From an uncultured Bacteroidales bacterium (GTDB lineage: Bacteria > Bacteroidota > Bacteroidia > Bacteroidales > P3): a stretch of 64,000 bases of DNA. Under the pieces are notes generated by a model that saw only the letters and a program-made list of their open reading frames with translations, was not told where the DNA came from and searched no databases. Positions 18,801-27,914 of the stretch are shown here, piece after piece. Within the stretch, counting starts at the first letter, position 1, and every line of letters begins with the position of its first letter. Position numbers and translations under genes: made by a program. Location of the stretch: assembly GCA_946401725.1 (NCBI GenBank), contig CAMIVE010000006.1:1-64000 (forward strand). The letters run 5' to 3'.

Positions 18801-21152
18801 ATGAAACAGCCATTATTTTTCCTTCTCTTTCTCTTCATAGGATGCACACTCTCTGCCCAGAACTATGTCGACGAGGTCCTTCGTTGGCGCTCCCAGCAGG
18901 AACAGCTGCTCCAGGGTGGCAGTCCCGACCAGCTGTCCGCTTCCCTGTTGGAACGTTACCTCATTGCAGTCCGTAGCGAAGCGGAATGCCGTTACATGCT
19001 TGACGACTATAGCGGTCTCGAGGAGTGTGCCGTTCGTTATTGGAACACGCTTGACTCCCCTCAAATGTACAAATTGGATAAAGAGACGATTCGGGACTTG
19101 TTCTCTTATGGCTATAAAATGTTGGGCTCCTGGTATTATGGCCATGTTACCGACGAAGAAACCTATGATGAGGCGTTGCGGTATTATACCCTTGCACTTC
19201 AATATGCAGACCCCTATCAATACAATCATCTGGCAGTCCTTTACAGTGAGTTGGCTCAGTTGCACTATAAATATGGGCTTTATGCAAACAATCCTGACCC
19301 CTTCTTAAAGGCCCGACAGTCGCTTGTCTCTGCGTTAGGATATCAAAAGGATAACGAAACAGAGACTCGTAAGATACAAGCGCAGGAGGCTCTCTGTCTT
19401 GCTCGTGCTGCCGCGCTGATGCCCTCGTCGGACAGCTCCTTGCGTCTGTATACCCAGTCGCTTGGCCTTATCGACCAAGTGCTGGGTTCGGTCTCGGCCA
19501 ACAGCGACGACTATTATGAGATGCTTCGTCAGAAAGCCAAGATACTGATGCTTGGCATCGAGTATGACCGTGGCGCGCCTAAAAACGCCAGAACGCAGGC
19601 GGTACAGTATTATCGCTCTTATTTCCAGCATTACAAAAAGCAGATACTTTCCACGTTGCAGTCTTTGGGTAAGATTGCCGACGGCACTGTCCAGCTGCAG
19701 AGCATGCGCGAGCACCATTGGCTCACCATGCGCCAGTTGCTGACTGACTGCTGCCGTCTTGAGGATGCCGATCCGGCATTCCTTTACGATGTCGCCCTCT
19801 TCAGCAAGGCGCTGCTCCAGTCGGGCAGCCAGAACGCCCCTACTTGGCAGCAGGTGCAGCGCAAATTGAAAGCCGACGATTGTGCCGTCGAGTTCCTCGC
19901 CTACGAGAAGAAAGGAAGCCGCCATCTTGCTGCGCTAGTCCTCCATGCCACCGGCAAGCCCCGGTTTGTTTACATGTATCCCGTCAGTTGGCTTGAAGAT
20001 GGCGATATCCGGGGAGGATGGTCTCTCGCTGAGGCGCTCCTTGCCGATGAACACACGCTGAAAGACAGCCTGTACACCGATTCGCTTCTCGCACGTGATT
20101 TATGGAGTCCGGACTTGCTCGGTGCCATCGACACGCTCAAAACCCGTCGCCTGTTCTTCTCTCCCGACGGACTCTTCCATCGTTTGGCGATTGAATACCT
20201 TTGGCCTTGCAGCGGCTCCCTGGATGCCAGCCATATCTACAGGCTTTCTTCCACTCGTCAACTCCTGGTCGATACGCCCAAGAGCAATGGCGCGCGTACG
20301 AAGGGAAACGGTAAGGCCAACTCGCGTGGTGGCAGCAGCGCTGTCCTCCTCTTTGGCGACATCGACTACAGCCATGATGTCACGCCGCACCCCCTTTATC
20401 TCTCCCAACCCAACGACTCGCTTGCGCAACTCTATTTCCAGTCGCTCGGGGTGAAGTTGAAAGAGCTGGACGGTACGCGTGCAGAGGTTGATTCCATTTA
20501 TCGCATTCTTAGCGAATCCGCTCTCGACCAATCCGCTACACCTGTTATCGACTATCTGTATGATACCGCTGCGAGCGAGTATAGTTTCCGCCAGCTGGCT
20601 CCCCGATATTCTGTCATACACTTGGCTACTCACGGCATCTGTGGCGCTCCTATGATTTCCTCTACCGATCTGCGTCCCCACCTGCTGGATCTCTCCATGT
20701 CCACAAGTGGTATCGCCCTCGCTGGAATCAATGTCAACCATGTCGACAGTTGCGCCTATGACGGTTTCCTGTCGGCTACCGAGTTGTCACAGCTTGATCT
20801 CCATGGTGTCGATCTGGTGGTCTTGTCAGCCTGCCAGTCGGGTCTGGGATTCCTTACCGAAGACGGACTTTTCGGTCTTCAGCGTGGCCTTAAGAACGCC
20901 GGTGTCAAGGGTCTTATTGTCAGTCTCTGGAGTGTGGATGACGACGCTACCGCTTTCCTTATGAAGTCGCTCTACAAGAATATGCAGGATCATGACATCC
21001 ATACCGCTTTCTTCATGGCACGCGAGGAATTGAAGGAATACGAGGAAACGAAAATCCTTTTCAACCCTATACTGCTTCGCCCCACACCGGTAACCACTTC
21101 ATTCAACAAACCCCGTTACTACGATGCGTTTATTATGATAGATCTTCGGTAG
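18801..21152 (+). CDS. Gene F: exported TPR-like/CHAT-domain (caspase-like) protease
   Basis: Signal peptide MKQPLFFLLFLFIGCTLSAQN; helical N-terminal repeats; CHAT motifs VIHLATHGIC (His) and DLVVLSACQSGLG...GLQRGLKNAGVKGLIVSLWSVDDDAT (Cys codon 20832-20834). Confidence 0.88.
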   Translation: MKQPLFFLLFLFIGCTLSAQNYVDEVLRWRSQQEQLLQGGSPDQLSASLLERYLIAVRSEAECRYMLDDYSGLEECAVRYWNTLDSPQMYKLDKETIRDLFSYGYKMLGSWYYGHVTDEETYDEALRYYTLALQYADPYQYNHLAVLYSELAQLHYKYGLYANNPDPFLKARQSLVSALGYQKDNETETRKIQAQEALCLARAAALMPSSDSSLRLYTQSLGLIDQVLGSVSANSDDYYEMLRQKAKILMLGIEYDRGAPKNARTQAVQYYRSYFQHYKKQILSTLQSLGKIADGTVQLQSMREHHWLTMRQLLTDCCRLEDADPAFLYDVALFSKALLQSGSQNAPTWQQVQRKLKADDCAVEFLAYEKKGSRHLAALVLHATGKPRFVYMYPVSWLEDGDIRGGWSLAEALLADEHTLKDSLYTDSLLARDLWSPDLLGAIDTLKTRRLFFSPDGLFHRLAIEYLWPCSGSLDASHIYRLSSTRQLLVDTPKSNGARTKGNGKANSRGGSSAVLLFGDIDYSHDVTPHPLYLSQPNDSLAQLYFQSLGVKLKELDGTRAEVDSIYRILSESALDQSATPVIDYLYDTAASEYSFRQLAPRYSVIHLATHGICGAPMISSTDLRPHLLDLSMSTSGIALAGINVNHVDSCAYDGFLSATELSQLDLHGVDLVVLSACQSGLGFLTEDGLFGLQRGLKNAGVKGLIVSLWSVDDDATAFLMKSLYKNMQDHDIHTAFFMAREELKEYEETKILFNPILLRPTPVTTSFNKPRYYDAFIMIDLR

Positions 21153-21165
21153 ATTGACAGTCGCT

Positions 21166-22332
21166 TTATTCCGGATTCAGATGCAGGCGGTCGATGAGGT
21201 CGGTGGAGAGTACGTCGGCCGGGGCTTGCAGCACGGTGAGCACCCATGACTGGGTAATTTCGTCCCATTGCTGCGCGGTGACTGTCTGCCAACCCCGTTC
21301 AATCAGGTTCCAGTTGCTTCCCATTTGGCGGCGGCGTTCCCGGCGGTTCTTGCGCCATTCGTCTTTGTATTTCTTTGTCAGTGTGCAGCTTTCGCGCAGC
21401 TCCATGCTGATCTGGTATTCGCCCGTGCCCCACAAATCATGGTATTCGTCGTTGTTTTCGCGGAAGCCCGAGTAGGAGCGGGGAACGATGAAGCTGCTTC
21501 CGTTGACGGGATAAGGCGATTCCTCATCCCCATGGCGCATATAGCGGACAAAGCCGGTCGAGTCCATGTCTTTTGGCCTGACAGGGATGTAAAGTGAGAA
21601 ATGTCCCAGTTCGACATCTTCTTGAATCATCGTCGCCTGATTCATCCATGACGAGGTGATGTCGATGTTGATGGACATACAGTAATTCTGCCGGTCTTCG
21701 TAGGAAAAGGCGGTGTCGAACGACGAATTGGGCAGGTTGGAGTAGAAGGGACTGATGATGAGTGTGTCGAGAACAAGTTCGAATTTGCTGTGTTCGACAA
21801 TACGGTTGATCTTGCTCTTATCGATATGCATGGAGATGTAGAACACCGTGTCGTTGCCTTCCATACGCAGGCATCCGATGCCGTTGAAACGCATGCCTTT
21901 GGGATCGAGTGGACCGTTGATGGAGGGGATGGAGTAAAAATCCTTCAAATTGGAGATAGAGCTGATGCTGGTGAGATAGACGTTCTCACTCTGCACGGTA
22001 CTCTCCCATTCGGCTTTGATGCGCTGTTTCCGCTGCATCAGATTGACTACCGCTGTGACGCCCAAATCAATAAACGAGGTGACATATCCGGCACCGATGC
22101 CTTTGGCAGCATTGATGGCTGCGGTTTTCATGAGGGCGCCGAGGGATTCCTCGTCGCCTCCTCGGGCTTGACGGGTCCCGCGAATGACATTGGGATAAAA
22201 CTGGTCGCAGTATTGCTTCACCTCTTCACTGACAGCGTCGTCGTTGTAAATGTATGCAGTTGTGGTGGTTACTTGAGCCTGGATGGCTATCGCCGTTAGG
22301 CATAATGCAGCGAGAATACCAATTTTTTTCAT
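21166..22332 (-). CDS. Gene G: exported hypothetical protein, convergent with gene F
   Basis: Signal peptide MKKIGILAALCLTAIAIQAQ from ATG 22332; ends 13 bp from the end of gene F. Confidence 0.7.
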   Translation of the reverse strand: MKKIGILAALCLTAIAIQAQVTTTTAYIYNDDAVSEEVKQYCDQFYPNVIRGTRQARGGDEESLGALMKTAAINAAKGIGAGYVTSFIDLGVTAVVNLMQRKQRIKAEWESTVQSENVYLTSISSISNLKDFYSIPSINGPLDPKGMRFNGIGCLRMEGNDTVFYISMHIDKSKINRIVEHSKFELVLDTLIISPFYSNLPNSSFDTAFSYEDRQNYCMSINIDITSSWMNQATMIQEDVELGHFSLYIPVRPKDMDSTGFVRYMRHGDEESPYPVNGSSFIVPRSYSGFRENNDEYHDLWGTGEYQISMELRESCTLTKKYKDEWRKNRRERRRQMGSNWNLIERGWQTVTAQQWDEITQSWVLTVLQAPADVLSTDLIDRLHLNPE

Positions 22333-22358
22333 GCAGAACATTTTTTGTTATGAATGTG

Positions 22359-22366
22359 CAAAAATA
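22359..22366 (-). promoter_or_regulatory. Putative -7 box TATTTTTG for gene G
   Basis: Minus-strand TATTTTTG 26 nt upstream of ATG 22332. Confidence 0.4.
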
Positions 22367-22367
22367 C

Positions 22368-22426
22368 CCTTTTTTTTTGAAACCGAATAAGGACTTTTGC
22401 AATTTGCTCTTTTTCAAAAAAAAAGG
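22368..22426. repeat. Perfect 15-bp inverted repeat (cctttttttttgaaa ... tttcaaaaaaaaagg), 29-nt spacer
   Basis: Arms 22368-22382 and 22412-22426 are exact reverse complements, including the 9-nt homopolymer. Confidence 0.85.
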
Positions 22427-22641
22427 AGTATGCTCCGTTCGTTTGGTGCTTCTATAAAAGCAATGCTGGAGGCATTTTTTTTGAAAAGAGATACAGATGA
22501 ATAAAAAAAACATCCGTCCTCTTTCTTGAAGTAATTGTATTTTCAACGTCTTTCGCCTATATGAACAATTTGATGGGGAGAAAAAGATGATTTTTTTTTC
22601 GTTAATTTTAAAAAAGTTCGTAATTTTACGCCCAGTAAAAA

Positions 22642-24474
22642 ATGAAAGAAAAACGTTGGATAATAAGGAAAGATTATGATATAGAGGTTGTTGAAAAACT
22701 TGCGGAATCACTGGGTGTGGACAAAATTATCGCCACGCTGCTTGTAGAACGTGGTGTTACTACTTTCGAAGAAGCCAAGCACTTCTTCCGTCCGAGTTTA
22801 GACCAACTTCACGATCCATTTCTGATGAAGGATATGGATCGTGCGATTGCACGTATCAATGAAGCCCTCCGCAAGAAAGAACGCATGCTGATTTACGGTG
22901 ACTATGACGTTGACGGCACTTCTGCAGTGGCGTTGGTTTACTCGTACTTCCACACGCTCCATTACAACATCGACTTCTATATTCCTGATCGCGATACCGA
23001 AGGATATGGCATATCCTTCCAAGGTATCGACTACGCCAAACGCACTGGCGTGAAACTAATCATCGCACTTGACTGCGGCATCAAGGCTATCGAACAAGCT
23101 GAGTATGCCAATTCGTTGGGTATCGACATCATTGTGGGCGACCACCATTTGCCGGGCGAAGTGCTCCCCGACTGCTGTGCCGTTCTCGACCCCAAACGGG
23201 AAGACTGCCCCTATCCGTTCAAGGAACTGTCGGGCTGCGGAATCGGTTTCAAGATTGTTGAGGCCTATATGGAGCAGAAAATCGGTGTGAGGCTTTGTGA
23301 CTCCGCTTCAGAGTTGACAACTGTCCAGAAAAAAAACATGGAGATGTTGAAGCTGAAGCTGCTGCGCTATCTTGATCTGGTTGCGGTGAGCATCGCTTCG
23401 GATATCGTGCCCATTGTGGGCGAGAACCGTGTGCTGGCAGCCTACGGACTGAAGGTGATCAACACCAAACCCCGTCCGGGTCTCGAAGCCATCCTGACGT
23501 ATGGCCATATCGAACCGCGTTCGAAAGAAGACCGTCAAGGCAATCCCGAGAAGGATTCCTATTTTGAAAAGGATTTGAACATCAGTGATCTGGTGTTTCT
23601 TGTCGGTCCAAGAATCAATGCCGCGGGACGTATCCACAGCGCTTTTGACTCGGTCCGCCTTCTGTTGGCCGAGAATATGGATGTGGCATCCAAACTGGCT
23701 GAGGAGATCAACAACTACAACAAGGAGCGCAAAGGTCTGGATACCATGGCGACGGAAGAGGCGAAGCAGCGTCTGGAACGTGATGAAACCTTGAGCAGCC
23801 GTCATTCGATTGTCCTTTTTGGAGAGCAGTGGCACCGTGGTGTGGTAGGTATTGTCGCCTCGCGCCTTGTCGAAGCCTTTTATAGACCGACTATTGTCTT
23901 TACCCGGTCTACCGACGATCTCTATGTCGGTTCGGCACGCAGCATCAAGGAGTTCGACGTGCATGCCGCTTTGGAGGAGTGCAGCGAGTTGCTGGAGCAC
24001 TTCGGTGGACATAAAAGTGCTGCCGGTGTGTCGCTCAAACCGGAGAATTTCGAGCGCTTCGTGGAGCGTTTTGAGGAGGTGGTCAGCCGCACCATGCCGC
24101 CGGAGGCGACGGTGCCGGAGATAGAGATTGACGCAGTCATCAGCTTCTCGGAGCATATCACACCCAAATTCTTGCGTATTCTGAAACAATTCTCGCCGTT
24201 TGGTCCGGAAAACAACGTGCCGGTGTTTTGCACGCACAACCTTGTGGATACGGGTTCACCGCGAGTGGTGGGCTCCAACCACTTGAAATTCTCCGCCATC
24301 CAGCTTACCTCGCGTTCGCGTGCCTATCCCGCTATCGGTTTCCAGTTGGGTGACAACTACGAACGGGTGAAGCGCGGTGATTCGTTCAGCCTGTGCTATC
24401 TGCTGGAAGAAAACTACTGGAACGGCAAAACAGAGATACAGTTGAATGTAAAAGACATCAAGTTCGATGACTGA
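22642..24474 (+). CDS. recJ: Single-stranded-DNA-specific exonuclease RecJ
   Basis: ERMLIYGDYDVDGTSAVALVYSYF, DHHLPGE, GPRINAAGRI, GGHKSAAGVSL. Confidence 0.95.
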   Translation: MKEKRWIIRKDYDIEVVEKLAESLGVDKIIATLLVERGVTTFEEAKHFFRPSLDQLHDPFLMKDMDRAIARINEALRKKERMLIYGDYDVDGTSAVALVYSYFHTLHYNIDFYIPDRDTEGYGISFQGIDYAKRTGVKLIIALDCGIKAIEQAEYANSLGIDIIVGDHHLPGEVLPDCCAVLDPKREDCPYPFKELSGCGIGFKIVEAYMEQKIGVRLCDSASELTTVQKKNMEMLKLKLLRYLDLVAVSIASDIVPIVGENRVLAAYGLKVINTKPRPGLEAILTYGHIEPRSKEDRQGNPEKDSYFEKDLNISDLVFLVGPRINAAGRIHSAFDSVRLLLAENMDVASKLAEEINNYNKERKGLDTMATEEAKQRLERDETLSSRHSIVLFGEQWHRGVVGIVASRLVEAFYRPTIVFTRSTDDLYVGSARSIKEFDVHAALEECSELLEHFGGHKSAAGVSLKPENFERFVERFEEVVSRTMPPEATVPEIEIDAVISFSEHITPKFLRILKQFSPFGPENNVPVFCTHNLVDTGSPRVVGSNHLKFSAIQLTSRSRAYPAIGFQLGDNYERVKRGDSFSLCYLLEENYWNGKTEIQLNVKDIKFDD

Positions 24475-24526
24475 TGCATGGAAATGGATTGTTGTCATGA
24501 ACTGACGTCTGAGACATTATCCCATA

Positions 24527-24565
24527 ACGGGCGACACAATAAAGTCGCCCGTCTTTCGTTATTAT
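24527..24565 (+). terminator. Rho-independent terminator after recJ
   Basis: acgggcgac ... gtcgcccgt 9-bp stem followed by a T-rich tract. Confidence 0.7.
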
Positions 24566-24646
24566 TTTCAATAGTGTAAAGACAGAAGGGTGTAATCCCT
24601 TTAATTCTTCCTTAACAACATTCCTCATATCAACTTATCAACAAAA

Positions 24647-26314
24647 ATGGCTGACGACAAAAAAATTATCTTCTCGATGGTCGGTGTAGGAAAGCTGATT
24701 CCGCCGTCACGTCAAATCCTGAAAGACATTTACCTTTCGTTTTTCTATGGTGCCAAGATCGGTATCATCGGTCTCAACGGATCGGGGAAATCGAGCCTGT
24801 TGAAAATCATTGCCGGAGTCGATAAAGACTATCAGGGCGAAGTGGTCTTCGCCCCGGGCTACAGTGTGGGTTATCTGGAACAGGAACCGAAGCTCGACGA
24901 CACGAAAACCGTCAAGGAGGTGGTTCAGGAAGCTGTTCAGGATGTTGTCAACTGGCTCAAAGAGTATGAAGAAGTCAACAACGCCTTTGCTGAGCCCGAC
25001 GCCGATTTCGACAAGCTGTGCGAGCGGCAGGGAGAACTCACCGAACTGCTGGAACAGCACGACGCGTGGAATCTCGACAGCCGTCTGGAGCGTGCCATGG
25101 ATGCTCTCCGCTGCCCCGAGGAGGACCAGTTGGTGAAGAACCTCAGCGGTGGCGAACGTCGCAGGGTGGCCTTGTGCCGGTTGCTGCTTCAGGAACCTGA
25201 TATTCTTTTGTTGGACGAGCCCACCAACCACCTCGACGCCGAGAGCATCGAGTGGCTGGAACACCATCTGCAGCAATACAAAGGTACCGTTATCGCGGTG
25301 ACCCACGACCGTTATTTCCTCGACAATGTGGCAGGATGGATTTTGGAGCTCGACCGCGGAGAAGGTATTCCCTGGCAGGGAAACTACAGCTCGTGGCTGG
25401 ACCAGAAAACGCAGCGTCTGGCCATGGAGGAGAAGCAGGAAAGCAAGCGTCGCAAAACCTTGCAGCGTGAGTTGGAATGGGTGCGGATGGCACCCAAAGC
25501 CCGCCATGCCAAAGGAAAAGCCCGTCTGGCGGCTTATGACCGCATGATGAACGAAGATGTGAAAGAAAAAGAACAGAATTTGGAAATCTATATTCCCAAC
25601 GGTCCGCGTCTGGGTAACAAAGTGCTTGAGGTGGAAGGGGTCAGTAAAGCCTATGGCGACAAGCTGCTCTACGAGAACCTTACCTTCTCGCTGCCGCCAG
25701 CCGGCATTGTGGGCGTTATCGGTCCCAACGGATGCGGAAAGACGACGCTGTTCCGTCTGATTATGGGGCTGGAGCAGCCCGACACAGGAACATTCACCGT
25801 CGGTGAGACGGTAAAGATAGGATATGTAGACCAGCAGCATGTGCGCATCGACCCTGAGAAATCGGTGTGGGAGGTGGTCAGCGAAGGCAACGAACAGATA
25901 CAGATGGGCGGACGACTGGTCAACAGCCGCGCCTATATCTCACGGTTTAACTTCAGCGGCAACGACCAGAGCAAGAAAGCCGGAGTGCTCAGCGGAGGCG
26001 AACGCAACCGCCTGCACCTGGCGCTGACGCTCAAGAGCGAGGCCAATGTGCTACTGCTTGACGAGCCTACCAATGATATCGATGTCAACACGATGCGAGC
26101 GTTGGAGGAGGGTCTGGAAAACTTTGCCGGTTGTGCTGTGGTCATCAGCCACGACCGATGGTTCCTCGACCGTATCTGCACCCATATCCTCGCTTTTGAA
26201 GGTGATTCGCAGGTCTATTTCTTCGAAGGTAGCTATTCCGAGTATGAGGAGAACCGCAAGAAACGTCTCGGTGACGACACACCCCACAGGTTCCATTACA
26301 AAAAATTGATGTAA
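24647..26314 (+). CDS. ettA: Energy-dependent translational throttle protein EttA (ABC-F)
   Basis: Two ABC cassettes, LSGGERRRVALCRLLLQ, Y..WL.QK..R..., C-terminal EYEENRKKRLGDDTPHRFHYKKL. Confidence 0.93.
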   Translation: MADDKKIIFSMVGVGKLIPPSRQILKDIYLSFFYGAKIGIIGLNGSGKSSLLKIIAGVDKDYQGEVVFAPGYSVGYLEQEPKLDDTKTVKEVVQEAVQDVVNWLKEYEEVNNAFAEPDADFDKLCERQGELTELLEQHDAWNLDSRLERAMDALRCPEEDQLVKNLSGGERRRVALCRLLLQEPDILLLDEPTNHLDAESIEWLEHHLQQYKGTVIAVTHDRYFLDNVAGWILELDRGEGIPWQGNYSSWLDQKTQRLAMEEKQESKRRKTLQRELEWVRMAPKARHAKGKARLAAYDRMMNEDVKEKEQNLEIYIPNGPRLGNKVLEVEGVSKAYGDKLLYENLTFSLPPAGIVGVIGPNGCGKTTLFRLIMGLEQPDTGTFTVGETVKIGYVDQQHVRIDPEKSVWEVVSEGNEQIQMGGRLVNSRAYISRFNFSGNDQSKKAGVLSGGERNRLHLALTLKSEANVLLLDEPTNDIDVNTMRALEEGLENFAGCAVVISHDRWFLDRICTHILAFEGDSQVYFFEGSYSEYEENRKKRLGDDTPHRFHYKKLM

Positions 26315-26397
26315 TTGATAGTTGTTGAATTACAGGCGGTTTTATACGGATGTGCTTCGGATTCCATGAAAAAAAACAATGAAATAATATTTTTGTG

Positions 26398-26405
26398 TAT
26401 CTTTG
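26398..26405 (+). promoter_or_regulatory. Putative -7 box TATCTTTG
   Basis: Exact TAnnTTTG, 28 bp upstream of ATG 26433. Confidence 0.4.
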
Positions 26406-26432
26406 CAAAATAATTCACTAAAAAACAAAATT

Positions 26433-26966
26433 ATGCAAACAAAAAGATTTCTTTTGGGTTTTATTGCCGTAAGTGCAATGCTGTTTGCTGCCTGTGGCAG
26501 TGACGAAGAGGAGACTCTGACCCTCAATGACAACCAGTTGGCCTTCGACGGAGTGGTTTACAACATGAATACCAATGCTTCGATTGAAAATTATGGCAAT
26601 GGTGAATATGCAATCTTCAGTGGCGAAGGAGAAAACCGTGCGTTTCATCTGACTGGCTCGTTTGGAGAAGGTTCCATCAACCAATCGTACAACATTGCTG
26701 TACACAATCCAGGTGTGCACATGACCGTTGATTTCTTCGGTGAGACGATGACAAGTTTCTCTTTTGACAACCACATGGAAGGATTCTTCGGTGGTATTGA
26801 GGGTGTTGAAAATGTTGAAGGTTCTATTTTCAGTGAAGGCACGTTGACCAATACCTATGATGAAAATGGCTTCAGAGCCTATCTCAAAGGTACGTTGATA
26901 AATGGAAAGAAGATTGAGTTTAAAGTCTTCGTTCCCTTCTCCGAACTGGACGTGATTGGAAGATAG
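26433..26966 (+). CDS. Putative lipoprotein, hypothetical
   Basis: MQTKRFLLGFIAVSAMLFAACGSDEEE lipobox; ATG 26433 preferred over TTG 26403, which overlaps the promoter box. Confidence 0.7.
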   Translation: MQTKRFLLGFIAVSAMLFAACGSDEEETLTLNDNQLAFDGVVYNMNTNASIENYGNGEYAIFSGEGENRAFHLTGSFGEGSINQSYNIAVHNPGVHMTVDFFGETMTSFSFDNHMEGFFGGIEGVENVEGSIFSEGTLTNTYDENGFRAYLKGTLINGKKIEFKVFVPFSELDVIGR

Positions 26967-26974
26967 ACTTTGTT

Positions 26975-27013
26975 AAACGTGCATCACGAAAACCGTGATG
27001 CACGTTTGCTTTT
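26975..27013 (+). terminator. Rho-independent terminator
   Basis: 14-bp perfect stem aaacgtgcatcacg / cgtgatgcacgttt followed by gctttt. Confidence 0.8.
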
Positions 27014-27025
27014 ATAGATACGGAT

Positions 27026-27763
27026 ATGAAACAGTGGATGCTCGTAGCACTGTTGTTGTCTCCTGTTGCATTGTTGGCGCAGCACAGCCGTCAGTCGTTG
27101 ACGCAACCCGACTACGACGACTACAACCTGCGCTTCTGGCCGCGTCAGGTGACGGTGGTGCAGAAGTATGATTCGGGTGACGACAACAACTTCCAGGAGA
27201 CCTACAGCTTTGATTCGGTCGGTCGACTGACGGAGTACCGCAAGCGGGGCTTCGGCGGCGAGCGGGTGACGCGCTATCCGTTGGCCATGAGCGAATCTGA
27301 CGGATGGTGGATCAAGGAGTCGGAGTACTTCCATTTCGACTATGATGGCGATTTGTTGGAGTCGCACCAGTATGACTTGAAAGGGCGGCTATACAGTTCC
27401 ACGCATTATATTTATGCCGAAGGCGGCAATCTGGTAATGACCATCGAGTATATCTACGATTTGGACAGCGGAGTGGTCGCCAAGCGCACCGTGTCGAGCT
27501 ACGACAAGAAGGAACGTCTGGTCTCGGTCTGTCAATATACAGCTGACGAACTGCTGCTCGTCTCCGAGAAACGCAAATACGACCGTCGCGGCAATCTTGT
27601 CAAGAGGGTCCGGACCTTCTACAATGACGAAGAGGCGATTGTCAACACCGAAAAGCGTGTCTATACCTACGACCACCATGGCAATTGGATTCATTGCCGC
27701 TATTTCCTCAACGGCAAACAGGAATACACGTTGGAGCGTACCATATCTTATTACGGGGAATAA
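27026..27763 (+). CDS. Exported protein with YD/Rhs-like repeats, hypothetical
   Basis: Signal peptide MKQWMLVALLLSPVALLAQ; repeated F/YD..GRL, YDLKGRL, YDKKERL, YDRRGNLV, YDHHGNW. Confidence 0.6.
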   Translation: MKQWMLVALLLSPVALLAQHSRQSLTQPDYDDYNLRFWPRQVTVVQKYDSGDDNNFQETYSFDSVGRLTEYRKRGFGGERVTRYPLAMSESDGWWIKESEYFHFDYDGDLLESHQYDLKGRLYSSTHYIYAEGGNLVMTIEYIYDLDSGVVAKRTVSSYDKKERLVSVCQYTADELLLVSEKRKYDRRGNLVKRVRTFYNDEEAIVNTEKRVYTYDHHGNWIHCRYFLNGKQEYTLERTISYYGE

Positions 27764-27914
27764 TGTCTCCCAAGCCTTCTTTGGACAAGGTAACGAAATG
27801 GTATAGCGAGGAATAGGTTTGTTGTTGAAAACTATTGATATATTAGGTGCCTGGAGTTGGCGTTTTTTTGTGTATTTTTACATCTTCAAACGTTCCTCCT
27901 AATATTGTCGTAGT

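Noticed and set aside
24707-25840. 377-aa antisense ORF over ettA
   Set aside because: Shadow of conserved ABC-F coding sequence.
27026-27763. YD-repeat protein as an Rhs toxin
   Set aside because: Only 245 aa, no toxin tail, no immunity-like neighbour; repeats alone are not enough.
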